Shown here one piece after another: positions 1 through 10,887 of a stretch of 64,000 bases of DNA (positions are counted from its first letter, which is position 1; the number at the start of each line of letters is the position of its first letter). The notes beneath the pieces were generated by a model, which searched no databases, was not told the DNA's origin, and worked only from the letters and a program-made list of their open reading frames with translations. Source of the stretch: Xestospongia muta (Eukaryota > Porifera > Demospongiae > Haplosclerida > Petrosiidae); assembly GCA_963693285.1 (NCBI GenBank), contig OY848918.1, forward strand, positions 1,285,001 to 1,349,000, read 5' to 3'. The position numbers were made by a program, and so were the translations under genes.

Positions 1-689
1 CATAAATGATATGTCTATCAGATTTTTAGATAATATATTATTGGTTAATACAGGCTTTACCTGAAAACTTGTATATAAAGACTTGCTTGCTACAACCATA
101 ACAATTAATCATCATAATTACCTGTACACTCTTCATTTTTTTACAAAAATATAATACTGTGAGTCTGTGATTACTTGATACAACTTTTACAGAGCCAACT
201 AATATTATTTCCTTTCCAAACATCAAAGTACAGTTACACAATCATCATAAAACCACTATCGACATTGATCACACTGCACTATCCTCCCATTTTCTGGTTG
301 TCTACATTCACAGAATATCGGTATCACCAATTGATTTCATGAAATGTCGTAAAATTCTGTAAACACTCCTTCTAAACACATTGAAGTAGGTGAGGCTGTA
401 GCCAGTGTTGTATGTACATAGTTTTAGCTGGACTATGCCCAGCACAAAGAGATATGGCAAAAGCTATCACAAATACACCACAATCAGAGTCTTTTCACAT
501 ACATAATTGTTGCAATTTGTGCCTTGGCACGAGGTGGCAAATCTATGTTCAGCACAGTGTTAAAAACTTGTATTGTTCTTGGTGGACATCCAATGTTGCT
601 TACTGTCATCCAGTGGTTATATATCACTTAAATTAAGAATTTGGAATCTAATTAATGTAACTATGAGTATTAATAAATTATGTCTAAAA
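1..689. other. No supported gene
   Basis: AT-rich sequence with only short open frames. I see no exon with splice signals and a recognisable domain, no tRNA, and no long repeat. Confidence 0.5.
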
Positions 690-845
690 AATTAATGCTG
701 ACCATTCATTCTACATCTTTGACAATTCCATGCCACATAAATCTTTCTGTAATTCTGTTTATGGTCTTTGTTTTTCCTAAATGCCCTGAATTCGAGTCTA
801 TGTGACAACTCAATAGAATCTTTTGTTGTTCTCCTTTAGAAAAAA
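690..845 (-). pseudogene. Ty3/gypsy-type integrase zinc-finger fragment
   Basis: Reading the minus strand gives a stretch containing LLSCHIDSNSGHLGKTKT followed by RITERFMWHG. This matches the H2C2 zinc-binding N-terminus of retroelement integrases: H-x3-S-GHLG-K-T, then R-F-x-W-x-G. The second half of the motif, C-x2-C, is not in frame, and no flanking reverse transcriptase is attached. I read it as an isolated scrap of the retroelement family seen at 3.9-6.2 kb, though not necessarily the same copy. Confidence 0.6.
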
Positions 846-1234
846 TAACACTAGAAGACAGTTATCCTATACATATAGGATGATAAATTAAAAAACTTAG
901 AAATGTAACATCAAACCTGATTCTTCCTCTCCACACAGCACGACTCTCCATTCTCAACAAATAAACCTTTTAGACCTTTTCCTGATCAAACACTTTCTGC
1001 TTTCTGTGCAATTTTGATACCTTTCTGTCTTGACGTATGTGTAAACTTGGTCAATGAGCTCGTTCTCAATCAGTATCTTGAGATATTAAATGTGTTTAAA
1101 ATGTGTTGTCATGCGCAGACTGTAGCGGACTAATTTTTTATCCCTGGACACAAAATTTTATGTCACCGAGTCTTTTCTAATGGTCTGTCGGACCGTTTTT
1201 TTACTAGACCAATTTTACCATGACAGTCTCTATT

Positions 1235-2090
1235 CAGGTGGAAGGAGTTGAAATGCTGGAGGTATGTACACTGTTTGAGATGGTGCTTCATCGCTAACAA
1301 CTGGTTTACCTACACTGGAATTATTATATTCTCAAAAGGCAACACTAGTTCATCTTTCTCAGAAATAGCTGAGAGTTGACGATTAATTGATGGCACCATT
1401 AGAGTAGTCTTCAGTTTAAAAGAGAGAGCCATAATTTCAGATTTCATAACATTAATATAAAAATATCTGATCATTAGTTTCTGTTTCATCAACATTATAA
1501 GAGTGTTCATGTACATTATACTTTGTCTAACAAAGATATGAATAATACTATAAAATTAATAATTAATATAATGTTGTCTTAAACTTACACAATATAGGGC
1601 TGTATAATAGTGTTAGAACTGATCTCTACTTCTTGAGTGTCATCAGATACAATCTTAGTAACTACAGTCTCACTATTAACAGATATAAATGATAAATGAA
1701 TTTATTGTATTTCACTTACTTCAATCTCTGAGCCTCATAATTGTCAGGTGGATAAGTGAATGATGGATCATCAGTAGAAGTGACATGTTATGGTTTATAT
1801 ATAAAGATAGTAATGTTTCGACTAGTAAAGTAAATATGAAAGAATAGTATTGTCTCATATGTATACTTACGCATGAGACTTAGTGTCAGCCAAAGATATG
1901 AAATAGAAAGAAAAGTTATTATATAATACATATAAAATACACATAACTTTATCAGCAGAGCTTCAGAGTCATCACTTAATCCTGTCACAGATAAATTACT
2001 TGCAGGAGGAACTTTCCCTTTGGTATCTTCATGAACACGAGAGAAAACGTGATGTGTCACATCACATGCACGTAAACAAATAATGAACAT
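1235..2090 (-). pseudogene. Receptor cytoplasmic-tail paralogue (partial)
   Basis: Two minus-strand blocks align by eye with other copies in the window. The block at 1,240-1,420 reads TTLMVPSINRQLSAISEK and then, with small gaps, SDEAPSQTVYIPP. It parallels the block at 56,600-56,820 (TTLMAPSIACQLLYISGK, then NDEASSQMAYAPL). The block at 1,935-2,010 reads NLSVTGLSDDSEALLIK and parallels 63,812-63,880 (NDLSTTGLTDELEVSLIK). These look like tail exons of a membrane receptor family also represented at 10.8-13.8 and 40.5-47.5 kb. No extracellular or TM exon was found beside them, and the first block needs a frame change near its end. Gene or pseudogene is undecided. The grouping with the two full receptors rests on shared style and location more than direct alignment. 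Confidence 0.45.
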
Positions 2091-2099
2091 TCATTAAAA

Positions 2100-2930
2100 T
2101 GTACTTCAGCTGTAAATACCTCACCTTACATACAATGCATAAAACAACACCTTTTTAATAAGGGGGCTCTTCTCAGCTCGGACGGAGTAAATAAGGCGTG
2201 GCTATCTAGTATCTGAGGAATGTGCTGCTGACTTCGACGGAGGACAACTGAACAAGCCTACAAGGAATGGAAGGGAGAGCTAACACTAATATTATTAATG
2301 ATTGTTTAAGTGCATGATAGTTAATTTTTGTATTGAATACGTACGCTCTTTTGTAATTTACATAAGTATGATAGGAGATTGCCAAAGCAAATAATTAACA
2401 AGCTAAACTAACACAGCAATCATTCATCTTTAAATAGTTGTAATTTATGTCTACATAACTTAAAACAATTTCTATAGTTCCAAAAGCCTCTACCTTACGT
2501 TGTTTTAATGTTTTCCATAAGAATAGCACGACTTTTCTAAGAACAAACAGTCTAAACCAACGTGTTCTTATTTGTTCTAAATAATTCGTCCTAAATCTTT
2601 TTGTAATAACATTTCTGTAAGAAGAAAGAGCTACAAAAGTATTTTTAATGCTATTTTCATTGTAAAATAAGTAATTTAAAAGTCAATGTCTGTGATGTTG
2701 ACAACTAGAACACAAAGAAAAGTATATAGTCAAATTGACAAATAAAACTCATTTTAAGTTTTATACAGTAATATAATACTGGTAAGAGTTTGTGTCAGAT
2801 CAAGTAATTAAAATTAATTGATTTCTTTGGAAACAATGTGTTTTTGACTTCTATGGGGTCACATGATTTGATTCTAATCCAGAACATATACTATACTATA
2901 TAGTCTATGCTATCTATGATGTAACTCTTC
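2100..2930. other. No supported gene
   Basis: AT-rich intergenic sequence. There is a small GC-richer patch near 2,160-2,280 but no splice-bounded exon that I can recognise. Confidence 0.4.
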
Positions 2931-3051
2931 TACAGATTGCCACCATAAATACTACACGACATGGATGTGAAACTAGACCGGATGCTAATATAAACTTAAA
3001 AGTATATGTATAAATGTCATTTCTGTTTGTTTCTATGCGTTTTACGGGCAA

Positions 3052-3775
3052 AGATGGCGAGTGTGGTAAGTAAATGGTGTTATTTTAGTAATTGTTGGAT
3101 ATTGTAGAATCTTTCTAGTCATTTACGATATAACATACAGATTAAGGTTTTAGAAAATATGTTCAAAAATCTTTTTTAAACTTAATTTTTGTCACAGATA
3201 TGCTTTAATATAAAATATTGGTTTAAAAAAGCGGTTTGACCAATTTTTTTTTACCACTGTGTGTTAGATCATAGCAAAGCTTATATTGAGAGAAAGTTCA
3301 CAACCACCTCCATGCATTAGTTTTAGTTTTATTGTCGTAAATGGAAGTATAGCAGAGATATATGATATTTAATAAAACTTGAGTGCCAATTTTATGGCCA
3401 ATTTATTCCCAGAAGTATACTTTTCTTGAAAGATTTCAGATCAACGTGTATTGCCAATATGTAATAGTGTGCATTAGTCAAAAAAATTAGGTTGTAGGTG
3501 TTTCAAATAAGCAAGAAATTTATTCCCAAAATGTTGTCATTTATTGAAGATAAAGGAGTGTAACATCACATAACTTTTACTTTTTAGAAACTCAAGAGAC
3601 TGCAGAAAAAGAAGCACATAGGACGTGTCCCTAAAAGACACTTGTGCACAATATCAGTGACTCATAATCCTCTTGTCACTGTATGTTACATGTATGTGTT
3701 GCTGTGTGTCATAACTCACTTGTCTAGTGAAAAACCTTTTTTTTTAAACCTGTGAAACAATATGGTAGTGTACAA
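3052..3775 (+). CDS. Possible small gene start (two exons), unrecognised
   Basis: An ATG at 3,053 in good context (AAGATGGCGAGTGTG) runs into a consensus donor (GTAAGT) after four codons. The next acceptor-like TTTTTAG is near 3,587. It opens a frame beginning KLKRLQKKKHIGRVPKRHL, strongly basic, which runs to a stop about 170 bp later. Joined, this gives MASV-KLKRLQKKKHIGR, about 60 residues. The basic composition and very short first exon resemble a ribosomal-protein-like gene start, but I do not recognise the family. It may be the 5' end of a host gene truncated by the retroelement beginning near 3.8 kb. Confidence 0.3.
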
Positions 3776-3849
3776 TGACAATAAAAATGGTAGTGAATAT
3801 AATGGAAATTCAATTGAGTCCTGCTAGGCTGGGTGTAAGGTGATTGGCA

Positions 3850-4108
3850 CTTAACTTCAGTCTCTCCTGCTAGAACTATCTTCTCTGCTTCCAGGGCTAG
3901 ATCTCTCTATTCATGTCTGCCCTTTTATACTCTGGCTGGCCTGCTCTGATTGGTGTGTGTCTTGCCTCTTTTGATTGGTCCATTCTCGCCTAATTTGATT
4001 GGTCTGTTCGTTGTCACATCTTGCTGACTCATCACAGGAGTAATCCAAAAGCTCAACCCGAATAGCTTGTTCTGTCTGCTGGTCATCTAACGTATTGTCA
4101 GTCGCATT
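3850..4108 (-). repeat. Putative 3' LTR next to a polypurine tract
   Basis: On the minus strand the RNase H region ends in a purine run (AAGAAGGGGAGGAG, 4,111-4,124), the expected position and composition of a retroelement polypurine tract. The LTR would begin just after it, near 4,108. The far end was not fixed and no 5' partner was found, so the extent is a guess. Confidence 0.35.
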
Positions 4109-6183
4109 ACTCCTCCCCTTCTTTAGTGTGAAGCACAGTTCCTGAGGTAGTTGTGACAGTACATCAGTGTGAGCATTCTCCTGTCCTTTTCTGTGTTGAA
4201 TTTCAAAAGTGTAGGGTTGTAGAACTAGACTCCACCTAGTCAGTCTGGCGTTCTTATCCTTTAAAGTCCTCAACCAGGTGAGTGCACAGTTGTCTGTCTG
4301 TAGGTTTTCCTAACAAGTAAGTGGCAAATGCTTTAACTCCCAACAGTATTGGTAAGCATTCTTTCTCGATAGTAGAATACTTCTTCTCATGTTACAACAA
4401 GTTTCAGCTAAAATAGGCGATAGGCTGGTCTTAATCTCCTCCTTGACTGAATACAGCACCAACTCCAACATTGTACACATCTGTCTGTAACTGAAAAGTT
4501 GCTGTAAAGTCTGGGTTCTTCAGCATCACTGAACTACTAAGGTCCTGTTTGAAGGTCTTGAATGCTTCTTTCTCAATGGTAGTCCAATTAACATTCTCTG
4601 GTTCTCCTTTCTTAGTCAATTGAGTAAGTGGTTCTGCTTTCGTAGCAAAGTTCCTGATAAATTGTCTGTAATACCCAATCAGTCCTAAAAAGGTATATAC
4701 CTCCTTCTTAGTCTTGAGTCTTGGCACATCATTGATTGCTCATACCTTTGTGGCTTCAGGTTGGGCTCCTCCCTTTCCAATCTGGTGTCCTAAGTAAATA
4801 CATTCACTAGCGCCAAAGCTGCATTTGTTAAGCTTAATGGTTAGTCCTGAATGTCTGAGTCATTTAAATTTGTTTCATATATTTTCCAAATGTTGTTCCC
4901 AGGTGTCTCTATAGATGATAATGTCATCCAGGTAGACCTCTGCGTAAGCTTCTGTTCCCCTAAGGACCTGGTCCATAAGTCATTTAAAAGTAGCTGGTGC
5001 TCCACTCAGTCCAAATGGCATAGTTGTAAATTGCAGTAGTCCCAACAGACTCGTTTTTACTTTGTCTTCCTCGGCCATTGGTACTTGTCAGTACAGTGTC
5101 TTTTGCTAAGTCCAATGTAGTCAAGTACTTAGATTGTCCAATAATGTCTAGTAGTTTGTCAATTCGTGGCATTGGGTAGATGTCAAATTTAGTAGCTGCA
5201 TTTACTTTCGATAGTCTACATGTGATTGCTTAAATCCTTTTTCTTCACAATCACCATTGGTGAGCTCCATTCACTATTGGATTCCTCTACAAGTCTAACA
5301 GTTCTTTCAATTCTTTTGTAATTTTTTCTCTTAAAGCTGGTGGTATCCTGTAAGGTTGTTGATGTATTGGCCATTGGTCGTTCGTCAATATTCAATGCTT
5401 GACTTTTGTCTTTTTTCCTGGTTTCTTTGTAATTAGGTCCGGACATTTTTGTAGCATTGTCTGTAGTTTATTTCTGTGCTCCGTCATTAAGTCTGTGCCA
5501 TATTGAATTTCATGTAGTTCCTGCTACTCCTGTGTAAAGTAAGGGATGTCTTCCCGTTCATCTTCAATAACGTTCAGAAATGACTCTGTTTCCTTCCATG
5601 GTTTCAGCATGTTGATGTGAAAGATTTTCCTTCTGATTCGTCCATCAGTAATCCCTATTTCGTAATTAACCTTTCCAATTTTCTTTGTGATTTTGTATGG
5701 TCCTCTCCATTTAGCTAGTAGTTTCTTTGTCCTGGTCGGAATTAGAACCATCACTCGATAAGATGAAACTCTTGGGCTTTCTGGTCATACCATTCTTTCT
5801 GTTTTTTCTGAACCTTCATCATGTTCTTGTACCAATGTCTTTAGCTGTTTGTAGTCGTTCCTGAACTTTGTTCACATAGTTGATTATATCATCTTCCTCT
5901 GGATTAGGTTGTACCCATTTTCCTTTTAATATATCCAATGATCCTCGAACATCTCATCCATAAATAAGTTTTAAATGGTGAAAGTCCTGCGGTACATCTC
6001 TGTAGGCAAACATCACACAAGGTATCAACTTGTTCCATTCTCAACCTTCTCCCTGAATATGTCGTCGCATCATCTGTTTCAAGGTTTGATTAAACCATTC
6101 AACCAATCCATCCGTCTGAGGATGGTATGGGGATGTCCTGACTTTACTCCAATTGCCTTGTATAGTTCCTGGAGCAGTTTTTT
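3911..6183 (-). pseudogene. Degenerate Ty3/gypsy-like pol, order INT-RT-RNaseH (Gmr1-like)
   Basis: Minus-strand reading from 6,183 downwards gives, in order, four parts. First is the integrase core end (YHPQTDGLVEWFNQTLKQ in a shifted frame, 6,060-6,150). Second is the integrase C-terminal part (LLAKWRGPYKITKKIG... FHINMLKPW, 5,524-5,754). Third is the RT start (HQQPYRIPPALREKI and SNSEWSSPMVIVKKKD, 5,220-5,400), then RT blocks MPRIDKLLDIIGQSKYLTTL (5,110-5,172) and VYLDDIIIY with the catalytic DD near 4,920-4,945. Fourth is the RT connection (TFLGLIGYYRQFIRNF) and RNase H (LQTDV, 4,431-4,727; RWSLVLQPYTFEIQHRKGQE, 3,911-4,273). Several stops and frameshifts break it, so it cannot be functional. 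The canonical gypsy order is RT-RH-INT; here integrase comes first with no gap between the domains. The 5' part is cut off by the LINE at 6,184. Confidence 0.8.
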
Positions 6184-7089
6184 TCACAAATAAAACACTC
6201 AATAGCATACGCTAATAAAAAGAGTGCACAATTATGGTGTAAAAACAAAACAATGAGTATATGTACACATAAATAATTAATTTAAATTGTGGAAGTGATT
6301 TTTTAGCTTAGTCTTAAAAATTGATAATGAGTCACATGATTTGATATTGTCAGGTAGAGAATTCCAGAGAGAAGAAGAAGAATGAATGAAAAAGTGAAGG
6401 GCAGCAGATGAACAGCAAAAACGGATTGAGATTTTGTTAGTATGGTAGTGTCTGGGAGGGTCTTGGAGGAGGAGGTTGAGGTGATAGGATACTGTTTGGA
6501 AGAAAAGTGAAACCATTCATAAATTTAAAAAGAAGAGTAAATTTAGAAAAAGCTCATTGGGTTGATAAGGGGACAAGATTGAAAAGTTTAAGGTTTCTGT
6601 CGTAGGTAAAGTGCCACTGTTTAGAACATATTCTAAGTGCGAATTTCTGGACGCTTTCAAGACTTATGATGTCAGATTTGGAATAAGGATCCCACAGAGA
6701 TGAACAGTAAGATAGGTGTGAAAGAACTAGAGAAGAGTATAATGTAAAAAGTGATGATGGAGAGGAGAAACGATAAAAGTTGCGAAAGATGTAGCCAAGA
6801 ACTTTATGAGACTTGGAGCACACAGAAGAGATATGAGGAGACCAAGAGAAGTTGCTATTGATAACAACTCCAAGGTACTTGTAAGAGAAAACACGTTCAA
6901 TGGTAAAAGAATTCAGGAGGTAAAAAGGATGGGAATGATTGCCTTTTCCTGAAAATAAGCATGTATTTTGTTTTTTGAACATTAATTTTTAGGAGATGTG
7001 ATTGTATACAATCTTAATAGTGTTGATGTGTGATTGTATGGCAATGAAATCATAGCTAGATGAGAATGGGCCTGATAAAAGAATGTCAT

Positions 7090-7935
7090 CAGGTTAGAGG
7101 ATTAGTTTAGTATACGTAGAAGAGGAAAGTGTGAGTTTTGAGATATCATTAAGGTATAAGATAAACAGGAGTGGGCCCAGAATAGAGCCCTGAGGAACTC
7201 CTGAAGTAACAAGAGTACTGTTAGAGATAACTCCATTCACCACAACTTGTTGAGAGCAGTTATTTAAGTAAGAAAGAAACCAGTGGAGTATAATTGGAGG
7301 GAGATGAAGAGAAGAAAGAGAGTCCAACAAAGAGAATGAGGAATGGAACCAAAAGCTTTGCTAAGATCAAAAAAGATAGCACAGATAGAGGAGGAGGAAT
7401 CAAAGGTCTGTTGCCACAAGTGTGTTGTGGCAATGAGAGCAGATTCAGTGCTAAAGCCTGGGTGAAAACCGAACTGAATATCAGAGAGAATGTTATTTTA
7501 AGAACAGAAATTGTGCATCCATAGAGAAAAATGCTTTTCCAACAGCTTACTTACGAGAGATAAGAGAAAAATGGGACGATAACACGATGGTGAAGAAGGT
7601 GACATAGATTTCGAAATAGGAATTATATGTGAGCATTTCCATTCAGATGGGAATGTTCCAAGAGAAATAGATTGATTAGATAGAGGTGAAAGAGGATGTG
7701 AAATAGATTTTAACATTTTAGAAGAAATACCATCAGAGCCAGGTGAAGTGTCTGTGGGTAGTTGATGAATGAGATGTAAGACTTGTTCAGGAGTACAGAG
7801 TAGATCGAGAGGAGCACTGAAGGTGAAGGAGTGAGAGAGACATGGAGGAGAACTTGTACAAGGATTAAAACTCTGAGCAAAGAAATTATTAAGGAGATTG
7901 GCTTTGGCTTTAGAAGTGGAGGCAGAAGCACCATT
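7090..7935 (-). pseudogene. LINE reverse transcriptase, interrupted
   Basis: Minus-strand blocks in order are FPSEWKCSHIIPI and YRPIFLLSLVSKLLEKH (7,498-7,716), then NCSQQVVVNG, SGVPQGSILGPLLFILYLND (7,140-7,330), then the palm. The catalytic YADD site is damaged: the frame reads a stop followed by PDDILLSG near 7,075-7,095. With this lesion and at least two frameshifts the enzyme is dead. The thumb and C-terminal part follow at 6,554-6,982 (YKYLGVVINSNFSWSPHI). Confidence 0.8.
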
Positions 7936-8432
7936 GTGGGAGAGTGTATGTATTTGGTTTTGCTTTTGGGTAAGCTTTTTGACAGATGACCAAAAAGATC
8001 GAGGGGAGGGTAAAGAGATAAATGATCAAAAAATTGCTTCTGTAGATGGCATAGAAATGAAAGGGTGTTATTACGCTGCTTTCTGTAAGCAGATCATATA
8101 GAAGTAGAACCAGTGCGTTTCGCTCTTGCAAATAAGTGATTGCATTTCTTGACCTTGGATAGAAAAGCTTTATTAATCCAAGGAGGGTGTGTTCTGGGAT
8201 AACTGACTTTGGTGGGAATAGTTATGTTCATAACATTAAGAAAAACCTCTTTAAAATTGACCAGCTATAATTAACATTAGAATCAGAGAGTAGAGAGTCC
8301 CAAGGTATGGAAGAAAGGAGGAGGTTAGCAGACTCAAAGTCAGCTTGACCATACACTCATCTACGACTAGGGCCAGGAAGATCAGTATTAGCAGGAACAC
8401 TTCAACAAATTGAAAAAAGGATAGAGCTATGG

Positions 8433-9060
8433 TCAGAAGTTAAGACAGGTGGTAAAATGACAGGAGTTGGAGGTAAGGTTGGAAGGAACAAATATCAGAT
8501 CAATCAGGGAGGAAGAATCTGAGCACGATACATGAGTAGTTTCTTTAACAAGTTGACTCAAATTAAATGAGTTTGCAAAGAGATTAAGTTTCTGCGTGGG
8601 AGGAGATTCTTGTAGATAATTAATGTTAAAGTCACTCAAGAGAGCAAGATTGAGTAACTGCTGAGGTGGCAAGTTGGAGAGAAAGTCAAGTAAGATGTCT
8701 AAATCACAGGGACAGTTGGGAAGACGATAGAAGTTACCAATAGTAAGGTTGAAATTCCTTCCTTTTATTGATAATAGGAGAAGTTCTATGTTGGTAGGTG
8801 AGGGAAGAACTGTAGTTAAGAATGTAGACTTGATATATATCAGAATGCCACTGCCATGGCGATTTCGATCACGACAATGAACAGTGTAGTTATGAATAAA
8901 GATTTTAGTATCAGGTATATCAGATGATAGCCATGATTCAATGATGCAAACAAGATCAGGTGAATATAGAGTACAGATAGAGGACAAATTGTCAAGTTTA
9001 GCAAGAACACTTCTTGCATTAAAATAGAAGACAGTCAGGTTGTGAGAGGGGGAGGAATAA
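8433..9060 (-). pseudogene. LINE endonuclease domain
   Basis: Part of the LINE. The open frame contains LTVFYFNARSVLAKLDNL and PDLVCIIESWLSSDI, the first two AP-endonuclease blocks (N-A-R-S and E-x-W-L). It continues with RDRNRHGSGILIYIK and LLSDFNINYL (the D-F-N block), ending in the DLIFVPSNL block. This is the EEP fold that nicks target DNA for target-primed reverse transcription. The frame stays open through the whole domain, the best preserved part of the element. It is followed by frameshifts before the reverse transcriptase. Confidence 0.8.
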
Positions 9061-9960
9061 GAGGAGTCTGGGGAGATAGAAGGGAGGCTATGATATTCAA
9101 TACTTTGTGAATTGGAACTCGAGGAAGAGGATGGGCAGGGAGGGGGGGGGGAAAGAATGTTGGGTTGATTTTGGGGATTGGGATAAGGATTGTATGCTAC
9201 TGGCACATTGATAGGTGATGGAGTGTAAGGGAGAGGAAAAGAGAGGGGAGGTTGTCTTGGGGGAAGAGGCATATAAGGAAGATTGAGGAATGGACCAAAG
9301 ATTTGATGTGGGTGGTTTGGTATTGAATGTTAGGGAGGTAGTGGGGGGAGGGGTTGAAAAGAAGGAGGAGGTAGAGGAAAAGGTGAAGGCACGGGAAGTG
9401 GTAGACTTGATTGAGAAGTAGGAGGAAGTGGCAAAGAATGTAGGTTGGGTTGAAGACTTGGATAAGGAGGATGCAAGAGTAGGTTGGATTGGTGATTTGA
9501 AGAGGTAGTGAAGCATTGTGATGAAGTGATGGGACTGGAGGAGGCAGTCCAATGGATTGAGGACTTGATTGAGCAGGAAGAAATGGAGGGTGGTAGTTTC
9601 TCTTGTGATGTGGAAAATGTGAAGGAAGAGGAAGGAGTGGAGGTTTTCGTGAAGGATGATGATGACCTTTGTCTAAAAAAGGAGGTCGTGAAGATTTATA
9701 CAGAGAGGAAGTAGAAGAAGAGGGAGTGGTTATAGAAGAGGCAGCAGTGGTAATAGTAGGAGCAGCAGGAGCAGGTAATTGGAAGAGGAGCAGTTGGATG
9801 ATTTAGTGAAAGTGATGGAGTGCTGGCAGTTGATAGTCACAAATGACTAGGAGGTATCAGTGTCCCTGCTTCATCCTTGGTAGAGGTCCTACCTTTTTTT
9901 CCTTCTTTACATTCTTCTGGATACCACTATCGAGTGATGTAATGGTAAGCCTCTTCTAAT

Positions 9961-10860
9961 GTAAGACCATTTTAGAACGCGAGAACCGAAATGGAAACAC
10001 AGTTGGTCAGGGGGGGGGGACCAAATTTAGCATCTAAAATTGGTCCGCCTAGACCACTTGTACCAAATTATCGTGACAAGTACAGTCAGCAATAAAGGGG
10101 CTTTCCCTTGGAAATCCCCTTAAGTATAACGCTGTTTCATGCAAAAGTTAATATTTAAAATTCATAAAAACATAGTCGTTGTTGAAACACTTGGTTCAAG
10201 ATACGCAATGCACTGCTAGAGCCGTTATCCATAAAAAGTTGGGAGTGGAATAGAGTTCACTGTCAAACTATGACTTAGTTGACTTGGTATATCAGTAATA
10301 ATATTTATTTAGAAGTCCATAATTTATTATGAATTTTACTGTGTAAGTTTTTATTATTTTAGAAAAAGTAACTCATACATTTATCAATTAAGATACAATA
10401 AGTAACAAATGAAAATATAGATATTTTTGACAAGTAACATGATAATTACTGGAAATCGTCAAAATTATATATATATATATATAATTATATATGATGTGGC
10501 ATCGATATTGATAATCTTGATGGTTGATCTTGTAAAACAAATATCATACAATAAATATGGAGTTGTTTCAGATCTGACTTTCTTGAGCCATGGCCTAAAT
10601 TATAAGGCAGTCACACAATACATTACATGTATTATGGATATGGATATGAAAGTATTAGTTAGATCATACATAGTAGAGTAAAGGAAAGGTTTCCTTTACT
10701 CTATTATTATTATTGTTATTGCAGTTGCCATTACATCAAGTCAATACTTTTTAAATACTGATTGTGTGAAGCCATCTATATGGCTATTGTTGGTAAGTCT
10801 ACAAAGCTATTTGGCACAATGTGATTATACAAAATGTACAAACTGATCACATATTAAAGG
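9961..10860. other. No supported gene; short TA repeat
   Basis: A G-run lies at 10,010-10,019 and a (TA)n tract around 10,467-10,490. No domain-bearing exon was seen. The boundary with the LINE 5' end is not defined. Confidence 0.4.
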
Positions 10861-10887
10861 AATGTTAGAAAGGTAAAGCATTAACTG

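Larger units (their letters stand above)
6184..9960 (-). mobile_element. CR1/L2-type LINE, nearly full length, decayed
   Basis: A minus-strand non-LTR retrotransposon runs from about 9,960 to a short A-run at 6,177-6,184. That A-run abuts gypsy integrase sequence, so the LINE most likely inserted there. Parts in order are a Ser/Pro-rich leader (9,097-9,850), an apurinic endonuclease (8,433-9,060) and a reverse transcriptase (7,090-7,935). A C-terminal region (6,554-6,982) and a conserved tail ending SLWNSLPDNIKSC (6,277-6,516) follow. Frameshifts separate the pieces. It is assigned to the CR1/L2 group from endonuclease and RT motif style; the exact clade is not determined. Confidence 0.8.

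Noticed and set aside
1130..1230. Similarity between GGTCTAGT-type sequence here and 10,020-10,080
   Set aside because: Only scattered short matches; not enough to call a repeat.
2160..2230. AGCTCGGACGGAGTA resembles the 48,518 terminal repeat
   Set aside because: The match is short and imperfect, with no partner end nearby.
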